Shown here: piece after piece, positions 35,133 to 42,219 of the stretch | Layout of the letters: the number at the start of each line of letters is the position of its first letter | Numbering within the stretch: position 1 is the stretch's first letter | Origin: Rhodospirillaceae bacterium | GTDB taxonomy: Bacteria > Pseudomonadota > Alphaproteobacteria > Rhodospirillales > Rhodospirillaceae | Reading direction: 5' to 3' | Assembly: GCA_029243545.1 (NCBI GenBank) | Contig: JAQWRV010000011.1 | Span: 248,001 to 312,000 of the forward strand | Length of the DNA: 64,000 nt | Program-made: the position numbers and the translations under genes | Notes under the pieces: model-generated | Databases searched by the model: none | The model's input: only the letters and a program-made list of their open reading frames with translations | What the model was told of the DNA's origin: nothing

Positions 35133-36134
35133 TTAAGTTAGTTCCTGTTCAATCAACTCGACCCACTCTCCGGCCGGACCAACAAAACTGGCAGCGCGCC
35201 CGCCACCGTACAGCACTTTCGGTGGCGCCATGAATGAAACATCAATGGCGTCAAAGTCGTTCGTCGCGAGACTCATCATCGATACGCCTGGTGGCAGCTG
35301 GCCTTTGGCACGGGGCCTGGGCCCTGAGAATTCAACCGGATAGGCATCAAATTCGATGCCGCTACCGTGCCTGGTGCCGCGGGCGCTGCCCATGGCGATG
35401 GCCCGGTCGCGGGAGTAGTCCAACGCATCAGCAACCACACGGACTTTGAATTCCATAAGGTCACCCAAACTCATACCAAGGACATTGTTATAAAACGCCC
35501 GGCTGGCTTTTATGTTAGGCGTGCCGACCACGGCATTGAAGATGCGGTCGACCAAGGAGTTGGCGGTTATCAATCCGAATTCGTTTTGACCAGTCATGTC
35601 ACTGGCAAAATAGAATACTTCCTCTCCCGGCCCCTTCATCTGCATGGCATGAACACTGGCGTAGGCTTCACTCAGTGGGCGCGGCTCACCAATCACCTCG
35701 AACCCTGCCGACAAAACCCGTTCGTTGACCTCATAGATATCCTTGGAAATCATTTCGATGGCGTTAAGGCCCCAGGTGCCCATGGCCTTGTACCCGGGCA
35801 CAGGGTCCACTTCGACAATGCGAATGCGGAACGTTCTGTCGCCACTTTCACAGCGCATCATGGCCCAAGGACGGCCCTGCATGGCGGGGGCGCCCCAGGA
35901 TGCAGCAACCTGCTCGCTCACTGTGCCTTTGTTGACTTCGGAAAGACCGATGGCTTTTTCATACATGGCCTGGGCAACGGCCACGTCCGGCACGCCGATG
36001 GTGGCGATCGCATGACCGATAATGGGATTACGCCGACCCGTTTCTTGAGCCTCGGTATTTGTGGTTGCGATCGCAGCCGCTGCAGCTGTGCCGGCCAAGA
36101 CACCACGTCTGGAAACGCTCGGTGTGGTGTCCAT
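35133..36134 (-). CDS. Exported two-module VOC protein, array member 4
   Basis: A 333-residue paralogue with a classical Tat leader, SRRGVLAGTAAAAAIATT. The modules start AIATIGVPDVAVAQAMYEKA and IFNAVVGTPNIKASRAFYNN. The family core is kept (AASWGAPAMQGRPWAMMRCE, VEVDPVPGYKAMGTWGLNAI, SFVGPAGEWVELIEQ), but it is more diverged than its neighbours, for example GLNAIEMISKD in place of GWNAIEII. It starts five bases after the stop of member 5. Unlike members 2 and 3, the leader has a full twin Arg, so the exported members fall into two leader types. Confidence 0.78.
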   Translation of the reverse strand: MDTTPSVSRRGVLAGTAAAAAIATTNTEAQETGRRNPIIGHAIATIGVPDVAVAQAMYEKAIGLSEVNKGTVSEQVAASWGAPAMQGRPWAMMRCESGDRTFRIRIVEVDPVPGYKAMGTWGLNAIEMISKDIYEVNERVLSAGFEVIGEPRPLSEAYASVHAMQMKGPGEEVFYFASDMTGQNEFGLITANSLVDRIFNAVVGTPNIKASRAFYNNVLGMSLGDLMEFKVRVVADALDYSRDRAIAMGSARGTRHGSGIEFDAYPVEFSGPRPRAKGQLPPGVSMMSLATNDFDAIDVSFMAPPKVLYGGGRAASFVGPAGEWVELIEQELT

Positions 36135-36139
36135 CGTTA

Positions 36140-37054
36140 CTACGGTCCTTCGACGAGTTCGATCAGCTCACCCACTGGGCCCCGGGCGGTCCGGCACCGC
36201 CCACCGCTGTAAGCAGCGCTTGGGTCGGTCACGGCGTCGCCGACAAAATCGAGATCAAACAAATCGATGTTGTCGACGGAAAACGATACCGTCGAACAGC
36301 CCGGCGGCAGTTGGCCGTCGGTCTGCGGGCGGGCGCCGTACTGGTCGCCATAACCATCGTACTCAATAAAATTGCCGGCTTGGCCGAGGAACATGAAGCC
36401 CATATCGAATACGTGATCTTTCGGTAGACTTTGCGCGTCGGCGATAACGCCGATGGGGCTGGTCATGTCTTCTTCCCGTTTCATCAGGAATTTATCGCAG
36501 TAATACGACTGCGTCTTATTAACGCCATTACCGGCAAGAATGACAATAAAGGGCCGGTCGATGAAAGATCCCGGTAAGGGCAACATTGAATCCTCTGCAC
36601 GTACCGTGTCACATGTGAGGTAAAGCACGTCACCTGCTGGGCCCAACACTTGCATGGCGTGAATGAAATTGAGGTCGCCGTCCAGCGGCGATGGCTCACC
36701 GATGATTTTGAACGGGCTGCTCAATAGTTTCTCATTCAGTTTGTAGACATCGTCGATGATAAGTTCGAACGCGTTCCAGCCGAGAGAGGTCATCGGCTTG
36801 TAGCCGGCAACCTCATCAATTTCAACGACGCGTAGGAATACGTCGGCGCCGCTTTCCGGTTGCATCACAATATAAGGACGCCCGGTCATGCTCGGTGTTC
36901 CCCATGACCCTGCCAGGCCGGCACTGATCTCGCCGCGTTCGCACACACTGTAGCTCAGCCACTCTGTGTACCAGCTTTCCACCAGCCCGATGTCGGGTGC
37001 GGCAACGGTGTTGATCTTCAGGCGTTTAAGCAGCGGCGTGGGGTCATCGGTCAT
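36140..37054 (-). CDS. Two-module VOC protein, array member 5, no leader
   Basis: A 304-residue paralogue without signal peptide, starting MTDDPTPLLKRLKINTVAAP, with AAGGAC about seven bases before the ATG. Core motifs are LAGSWGTPSMTGRPYIVMQP, VEIDEVAGYKPMTSLGWNAF, VLYLTCDTVRAEDSMLPLPG, PFIVILAGNGVNKTQSYYCD and QLPPGCSTVSFSVDNIDLFD. It lies between exported members 4 and 6, so cytoplasmic and exported copies alternate along the transcript. The first-strand residue equivalent to the metal His is Asn/Thr. Function unknown. Confidence 0.78.
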   Translation of the reverse strand: MTDDPTPLLKRLKINTVAAPDIGLVESWYTEWLSYSVCERGEISAGLAGSWGTPSMTGRPYIVMQPESGADVFLRVVEIDEVAGYKPMTSLGWNAFELIIDDVYKLNEKLLSSPFKIIGEPSPLDGDLNFIHAMQVLGPAGDVLYLTCDTVRAEDSMLPLPGSFIDRPFIVILAGNGVNKTQSYYCDKFLMKREEDMTSPIGVIADAQSLPKDHVFDMGFMFLGQAGNFIEYDGYGDQYGARPQTDGQLPPGCSTVSFSVDNIDLFDLDFVGDAVTDPSAAYSGGRCRTARGPVGELIELVEGP

Positions 37055-37084
37055 AACGAGTCCTTTTAAATCAGATGTGATCTC

Positions 37085-38074
37085 TCAGTTTTTTTCTTCA
37101 ATCAGTTCCAATAGCTCGCCCGCTGGGCCGACCACTGTCGCGGCACGGCTGTGGTAGGCGGCAATAGGCTCAGTAATAAAATCGAGCTTTATGTCACCCA
37201 GGTTTTTAACGGTCACGCTGGTTATGGCGACTCCCGGCGGCAGTTGTCCTTCATTGCTCGGCCGCGGGCCGGTGTGGTCGCCGTAGCCGTCCAGTTCGAA
37301 CAGGTTGCCGTGCTGTGCCAAACGCAACGTGGTGAGGGGACGCTCACTGCCAAGGGGCAGTCCTTGCGCAACGTTAATTAGGTCGACCGGCGAATTGCGG
37401 ATCGGGCCGCGCTCCATATCAAATGCATCGGCATAAAAATCCTGCAACGCCTGAATGTCAGGCCCGGCCACTACCATAATAAAAATACGGCCGATAAACG
37501 CGCCGGCGCGTGGCAGCAGCGAGTTGGTCCGGTCCCCGGTTTCCGCTGTCAGATACAACACATCTTCTGCAATACCTTTGAACTGGGTCGCGCGGATGGA
37601 CGGGTAGTTGGTTAAACCCGCGGGCCCACCCAAGTGCGTAAAAGGTGAGTCGACCAGCTTTTTGTAAACCGCATCAGGGTCGTCGCAGATGATCTCAATG
37701 GCGTTCCAGCCCCAGGTGGTCATGGCTTTGTAGTCGGGAACGGGATCTATCTCGACGGCACGGATATACACGTCGGCACCGCTTTCCGGCTGCATAACCA
37801 CATAGGGCCGCCCCGCCGAATTGGGGGCACCCCAAGACGCTGCGATGTCTGTGTCCACGTTGCCCCGCCCGACCACTTCATAACCGAGCCACTCATTATA
37901 GAGGGTTGGAATGGCGTCCAGGTCGGGCACACCGATGGTTGCCATCTTGAAGCGGTTTACTTTGGGCACGGTTGCCTCCTGCGCCGAAGTTTGAGACGAG
38001 GGAATGGTCGATGCGGCCGCTACAGCACCAGCTGCCCCCAAAGCGCCGCGCCGCGATACACCGTTTGTGCTCAT
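37085..38074 (-). CDS. Exported two-module VOC protein, array member 6
   Basis: A 329-residue paralogue beginning MSTNGVSRRGALGAAGAVAA, a Tat leader with full twin Arg. A longer frame begins 25 codons upstream inside the deacetylase gene and is rejected, because the ATG at 38074 gives a normal leader. The modules start FKMATIGVPDLDAIPTLYNE and IFIMVVAGPDIQALQDFYAD, with IAASWGAPNSAGRPYVVMQP, VEIDPVPDYKAMTTWGWNAI and TVVGPAGELLELIEE. It starts one base after the stop of the upstream deacetylase gene, which ties the VOC array to the ring-opening genes. Confidence 0.8.
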   Translation of the reverse strand: MSTNGVSRRGALGAAGAVAAASTIPSSQTSAQEATVPKVNRFKMATIGVPDLDAIPTLYNEWLGYEVVGRGNVDTDIAASWGAPNSAGRPYVVMQPESGADVYIRAVEIDPVPDYKAMTTWGWNAIEIICDDPDAVYKKLVDSPFTHLGGPAGLTNYPSIRATQFKGIAEDVLYLTAETGDRTNSLLPRAGAFIGRIFIMVVAGPDIQALQDFYADAFDMERGPIRNSPVDLINVAQGLPLGSERPLTTLRLAQHGNLFELDGYGDHTGPRPSNEGQLPPGVAITSVTVKNLGDIKLDFITEPIAAYHSRAATVVGPAGELLELIEEKN

Positions 38075-38075
38075 A

Positions 38076-39002
38076 TCATTTGGCCTGGTTCTTGAACGCG
38101 TCGAGAATTTCCGACCCGGTGGCCGACCACACCCCGTCGTGTCCAGCAATCCAGCCCAGGAGTTTGTCGAGGTATTTGACCCGGTAATGCAGGCCCATGA
38201 CGTATGGCGTCAGCACAATGGAGAGGACGCGCCCGCCATATCTGTCAGTCTCGCCATAAAGCACATTGAAGGCGTCTTCCATTTCTTCGACGAATTCGTC
38301 TTCGTTGTGCTTCTTGTCGAGAATGATGGTCCGATCCCACAACTCACTGCCGTGGGGCATAGCCCACAAATTGCCACCGGCTTCTTTCATTTGATAGGGC
38401 ATGTCGTCATTGCCCCAGTCGCAGACATAGTCGATGCCGTTGGCAGCGAGGTGTTGCATGGTGTTCCAGCTTTGCGACTTGGCTGGCGACCACCAGCCCG
38501 TCACCGGCTGGCCACAGGCTTCGCGTAACACGCCGAGGCTTTCTTTGATCAGCGCCTGTTCTTCGCTGTCGTCCATGCCGCCGTAATGCAGTTTGCCCAT
38601 GTCGACGCCGTGGCCGATGACTTCATCGCCGCGTTCGTTAAGCTTTTTGATCAGATACGGATAGCGCTCCGCGACTTTGGAATTCACCGCTGCCGTGGCT
38701 TTCAGGCCATGCTTGTCGAGTACCCGCCAAAGGCGCTGCACACCCACTCGGTTGCCGTAATCCCGCGTCGTAAAGTGGCGCAAGTCGGGATAGGGCGTAA
38801 CCATGCCGCCCGGCGCTTTGAAGGGCTTAGCTGGTTGATCGTGGGGGAAAAACTCCAGTGAGTAGCTAATCCACAGCGCCAGTTTGGCTCCATTGGGCCA
38901 CGTGATGTTGGGGCGTTTTTGCAGGATCGACCAATCATAGAGGTCGTGGTCCATGCCATAACGGCGATTGGGGTACTCTAAATATTCTTTATCGAGTGTC
39001 AT
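38076..39002 (-). CDS. Polysaccharide-deacetylase-fold amidohydrolase (PuuE/cyclic imidase-like), copy 1
   Basis: A 308-residue NodB-fold protein of the subgroup with PuuE-type allantoinase and bacterial cyclic imidases rather than chitin or peptidoglycan deacetylases. Evidence is the start LYDWSILQKRPNITWPNGAK, LALWISYSLEFFP in place of the TFDD motif, RDYGNRVGVQRLWRVLDKHG, EVIGHGVDMGKLHYGGMD (the metal His motif region) and GWWSPAKSQSWNTMQHLAAN. Members hydrolyse cyclic amides and imides in the cytosol. It is adjacent to a paralogue (copy 2), an amidase and a hydratase-lyase set, which is why I favour a ring-opening role. No signal peptide. Confidence 0.8.
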   Translation of the reverse strand: MTLDKEYLEYPNRRYGMDHDLYDWSILQKRPNITWPNGAKLALWISYSLEFFPHDQPAKPFKAPGGMVTPYPDLRHFTTRDYGNRVGVQRLWRVLDKHGLKATAAVNSKVAERYPYLIKKLNERGDEVIGHGVDMGKLHYGGMDDSEEQALIKESLGVLREACGQPVTGWWSPAKSQSWNTMQHLAANGIDYVCDWGNDDMPYQMKEAGGNLWAMPHGSELWDRTIILDKKHNEDEFVEEMEDAFNVLYGETDRYGGRVLSIVLTPYVMGLHYRVKYLDKLLGWIAGHDGVWSATGSEILDAFKNQAK

Positions 39003-39005
39003 AGC

Positions 39006-39923
39006 TTAGCCCCCCTTCCGTGAGTTGATATCGGCGAGGCATTCGTCGTAACAGTTTTCGTAATAGTACTCGGCAATTTCACGCCCAGTGGCAATCCATA
39101 CATCTTCTTTGCTGTGTCCTGTGATGTACTCGAGCGCATCCTCAAAGCCTCCGATGCGATGCGGATGACCCACAGCGTAAGCATGCAGTGGAATGCACAT
39201 TACCGTGCCGCAGTCTTCGCCCTCTATCAGCAGTTGGTCGAATTGATCCTTGATCATCTGGCCGTAGCGGCGCGGTGTACCGAAGTAGGAGTTGTAGACA
39301 ATGATGTCGTTGATTTCCAAAGAGTACGGCATGGAGATCAACCGCCCGCTATTGACGTTCACCGGTTGCGGCGTGTCGTCCTGGAATAGATCACAGGTAT
39401 ATAGGAAGCCGTATTCGGCCAGCAGGTCCATGGTCCGTTCGGTATGGGTGAGAGCAGGGGCTAGGTAACCAGCCAATTTTTGCCCCGTCGCTTTCATCAC
39501 GGATTCCAAACTATCCTCCATGATGGCGCGTTCTTGTGCTTCATCCATCTCGTAGGAATAGCGGGTGTTATAAATCCCGTGGGAGAAGAACTCCCAATTG
39601 CGGGCCCTGGTCTCTTCAATCAGTTCCGGGTGATGTTCAATCAAGCCGATGCTGAGAGAGATAGAGCCCCGGACATTATATTTGTCCATGACGTCCATCA
39701 TGCGCCAATGGCCTGCGCGGTTGCCGTAATCACGGCTAGAGGCCAGCAACACATCCGGGTGCGGGCGGGGCCAGGCTACACGCTTCGGATTGATAGGCGG
39801 GTCGAGTTCGTAAAACTCGATGTTGGGGGCGACCCAGAACGCGATTTTTGCGCCGTTGGGCCAGCGGATTTTAGGGCGGCCTTCGTAAGGCCAATAGTCA
39901 TAGAGTCCGAGATCGGGTTTCAC
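39006..39923 (-). CDS. Polysaccharide-deacetylase-fold amidohydrolase (PuuE/cyclic imidase-like), copy 2
   Basis: A 305-residue paralogue of the preceding gene product. It has LYDYWPYEGRPKIRWPNGAK, IAFWVAPNIEFYELDPPINP, SRDYGNRAGHWRMMDVMDKY, WEFFSHGIYNTRYSYEMDEA (S-H-G with later Tyr in place of the second motif His) and GYLAPALTHTERTMDLLAEY. The start is GTG at 39923 with GGGAGAGG upstream. Three bases separate it from copy 1. The two copies may form a heteromer or act on different ring substrates; this is inference. Absence of a leader places it in the cytoplasm. Confidence 0.8.
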   Translation of the reverse strand: MKPDLGLYDYWPYEGRPKIRWPNGAKIAFWVAPNIEFYELDPPINPKRVAWPRPHPDVLLASSRDYGNRAGHWRMMDVMDKYNVRGSISLSIGLIEHHPELIEETRARNWEFFSHGIYNTRYSYEMDEAQERAIMEDSLESVMKATGQKLAGYLAPALTHTERTMDLLAEYGFLYTCDLFQDDTPQPVNVNSGRLISMPYSLEINDIIVYNSYFGTPRRYGQMIKDQFDQLLIEGEDCGTVMCIPLHAYAVGHPHRIGGFEDALEYITGHSKEDVWIATGREIAEYYYENCYDECLADINSRKGG

Positions 39924-39971
39924 GCACCTCTCCCTTTAAAGCGTAATGAACAAAAAGCGTGTGCTGCGGTG

Positions 39972-40634
39972 TTAGTTCTTGCCGCGCAACCAGTCCTTCA
40001 CCGTGCCCACAGACTCAACGTCGCAATACTTGAGCGCGAGGTCGGTGAGGTTGGCGAAGTGGTAACTCTCGTGTTTGTCGGCGACGCATTCCTCAACAAT
40101 TGTTGTGCGGTAGCCGCGCGACAAGCTATCGACGCCCATGGCGCGTACGCAGCCCGATGTGGAGCCGCCGGTGATCAGCAGGGTGTCGACTTGATGGAAT
40201 ATCAACAGCGATTGCAGGTTGGTTTCAAAAAACGGAGACGGCATTTTCTTGTCCATGACAATGTCGCCGGGCTGGCGGTCTATCCGGTCGTCAAATTCAG
40301 AACGTTCTGATTTGTATTTGATGTTCTGCAAGCTGTCTGGGGTGTCGGTGCGCGTGCCCCATACACCGCAATCCTCGCCGGACTCTACATAGGCGACGTA
40401 AGTCCATATCACGGGCCAGTCCTTTTCCCGCATCAACGCGGCCAGCTCATTAATGTACTGAATCTGGTTCGGGTCATTCTCGTAGGCCGTCTTGAACAGG
40501 TCGGTCCGGGTGTAGGCCTTTTGAACGTCGATGTTGATCAAAGCCGCTTTGTTGCCGAAGCCGAATTTGGCCCGGGCCGGATTGGCTTTAACAGCTTCGT
40601 ATAGTTCGCGGGCTGTCTTATCGGACAGTTCCAT
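39972..40634 (-). CDS. Isochorismatase-family amidohydrolase (N-carbamoylsarcosine/maleamate amidase type)
   Basis: A 220-residue cysteine hydrolase. The catalytic triad is readable as Asp36 (LINIDVQKAY), Lys129/130 (MDKKMPSPF) and Cys162 (GGSTSGCVRAMGVDSLSRGY), with the usual cis-peptide before the Cys segment. Relatives include N-carbamoylsarcosine amidase, maleamate amidase (NicF), RutB and nicotinamidase; all release ammonia from an open-chain amide. Its position between the two ring-opening-type genes and the lyase/hydratase genes supports a role on a half-amide intermediate. AAGGGA lies about ten bases before the ATG. Confidence 0.85.
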   Translation of the reverse strand: MELSDKTARELYEAVKANPARAKFGFGNKAALINIDVQKAYTRTDLFKTAYENDPNQIQYINELAALMREKDWPVIWTYVAYVESGEDCGVWGTRTDTPDSLQNIKYKSERSEFDDRIDRQPGDIVMDKKMPSPFFETNLQSLLIFHQVDTLLITGGSTSGCVRAMGVDSLSRGYRTTIVEECVADKHESYHFANLTDLALKYCDVESVGTVKDWLRGKN

Positions 40635-40810
40635 GGCAGTGGGTCCCTTCTAACTTATATGTGTGCGTTCTTTTTCACCGCAGGCGCGGTCTTGCTTCTT
40701 GCCGCTGTCGCAGCGTTATTAGGCCTGAGAATAGCGTTGAGTCGCCGAGAATCAAACCGTCCAGGCGAAAGGCTTTTTCCGGCGTGATTTACCCGGTTGA
40801 GGGGTGACGC

Positions 40811-41701
40811 CTACTCAGCGGCCTTCATGGCCTGAGGATCATACTGCTTACCACTTTCCAGCAATTCTGCGGTTCCCAGCAGGTTGTTAAGGCCGTTGAA
40901 ATCAAACATCCGGTCCCGTACCTGGGCGGTGGAGCCATCTTCCTGGAGGGCTTTGAGGTAGTCCTGACCGGCCTTGGCGATGATCCGAACCATGGCGCCT
41001 GGGAAAATCACGAATTTGAAACCCAGAGCGCCCAGATCCGCAGCCGATGACAACGGCGTTTTGCCGCCTTCGACCATGTTGGCGAGCAATGGGACCCTCC
41101 CGGCGAATCGATCACCAGCCGCTTTCAATTCTTCCATGGATCTTGGTGCCTCGATGAACAGCATGTCGGCGCCTGCCTCCACATAGGCTTCAGCCCGGTC
41201 CAATGCTGGGTTGAAGCCTTCGACGGCAATGGCATCGGTGCGCCCGACGATCACTGTGTTCTCATCGAGGCGCGCGTCCTGAGCCGCCTTGATTTTGCCG
41301 ACCATCTCTTCGGTCGAAACCAAGGTTTTGCCATCCAGATGGCCGCAGCGCTTTGGTGTTGTCTGATCTTCAAGCTGAATGCCCGACGCGCCGGCCCGCT
41401 CAAACATGCGCATGGTGCGTTGAACGTTGAGCGCATTGCCGAAGCCGGTGTCTGCATCCACAACGAACGGGATCTCAATGCGATCGCGAATTTTCGATAC
41501 TGTATCCGCTACTTCCGAGCAGGTGGTAAGGCCGATGTCGGACCGTCCCAAGCGGGAATAAGCGATACTGGCGCCGCCAATGTAGGCCGCATCGAAACCG
41601 GCTTGCTCCACCAACAGCCCAGTGAGGCCGTCATACATACCTGGTGCAACAATCGTGTCCGGACTGGTCAGAAGTTCTCGTAAGCGTTTTGTATGACTCA
41701 T
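40811..41701 (-). CDS. Isocitrate lyase/PEP mutase-family C-C lyase (methylisocitrate or dimethylmalate lyase-like)
   Basis: A 296-residue TIM-barrel. PFVVDADTGFGNALNVQRTM gives the Mg-binding Asp pair, IQLEDQTTPKRCGHLDGK gives the active-site motif K-R-C-G-H with Cys119, and VGRTDAIAVEGFNPALDRAE completes the core. The intact KRCGH Cys favours a lyase (methylisocitrate, dimethylmalate) over oxaloacetate decarboxylase or PEP mutase. The start overlaps the LeuD-like gene stop by four bases. In Eubacterium barkeri, dimethylmalate lyase works directly after an aconitase-type dimethylmaleate hydratase, the same pairing as here. Confidence 0.87.
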   Translation of the reverse strand: MSHTKRLRELLTSPDTIVAPGMYDGLTGLLVEQAGFDAAYIGGASIAYSRLGRSDIGLTTCSEVADTVSKIRDRIEIPFVVDADTGFGNALNVQRTMRMFERAGASGIQLEDQTTPKRCGHLDGKTLVSTEEMVGKIKAAQDARLDENTVIVGRTDAIAVEGFNPALDRAEAYVEAGADMLFIEAPRSMEELKAAGDRFAGRVPLLANMVEGGKTPLSSAADLGALGFKFVIFPGAMVRIIAKAGQDYLKALQEDGSTAQVRDRMFDFNGLNNLLGTAELLESGKQYDPQAMKAAE

Positions 41702-42219
41702 TTTGGTGCCGCTCCTGTTTTCAATTCACCGGCATCAATTTTCTTTTTGAGATGCGGCATTAAGCCGCCATCGCCGATCATTTCCATAAGATGTTCGGGA
41801 ATGGGCGAGACTTTATAAGAATTCCCAGTCGTGACGTTTTCTACCACTCCGGCGATGGGGTCGACGGTCACCTGGTCACCGGCGTTAATTTCGTCTGCTT
41901 TCGGGAAAATCAACGCCGGCACACCGAAGTTCAACGTATTGCGGTAATAGATGCGGGCATAGGATTTGGCGAGTATCGCGCCCACTTTCAGGTGCAAGAA
42001 AGACAGGGCTGCCTGTTCTCGGGCAGAGCCGACACCGAAGTTGCGTCCGGCCACCACAATATCGCCGGGCTGCACATTGGGCGCGAACTCGGGGTTCACC
42101 GCTTCCAGGCAATGGCTGGCCATCACGTCCATGGACTCTTTGAAGTAGATACCCGGCGCCATTACATCCGAATTGATCTCGTCTCCAAAGGTCCAGGCCT
42201 TTCCAGATGGGACACTCAT
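41698..42219 (-). CDS. Aconitase-superfamily hydratase, small subunit (LeuD-like)
   Basis: A 173-residue swivel domain. WTFGDEINSDVMAPGIYF matches the G-D-x-I-x-T/S-D start, VVAGRNFGVGSAREQAALSF is the substrate-binding loop (G-x-N-F-G-x-G-S-(S/A)-R-E), and SYARIYYRNTLNFGVPALIF is the C-terminal helix-strand. It pairs with the large subunit encoded directly upstream, overlapping it by four bases. The pair should interconvert a substituted maleate and the corresponding malate. Because leuB/leuA are absent and a lyase follows, leucine synthesis is unlikely. Confidence 0.9.
   Translation of the reverse strand: MSVPSGKAWTFGDEINSDVMAPGIYFKESMDVMASHCLEAVNPEFAPNVQPGDIVVAGRNFGVGSAREQAALSFLHLKVGAILAKSYARIYYRNTLNFGVPALIFPKADEINAGDQVTVDPIAGVVENVTTGNSYKVSPIPEHLMEMIGDGGLMPHLKKKIDAGELKTGAAPK

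Noticed and set aside
35367-36212. Long plus-strand frames antisense to the VOC and deacetylase genes (also 39480-40310 and 17940-18542)
   Set aside because: They mirror strong minus-strand codon usage of recognised genes and are rich in His and Arg, which is typical of shadow frames.
40659-40787. 42-residue plus-strand peptide with one hydrophobic segment between the amidase and lyase genes
   Set aside because: No ribosome-binding site and antisense to a continuous minus-strand operon; hydrophobicity alone is common in random GC-rich frames.
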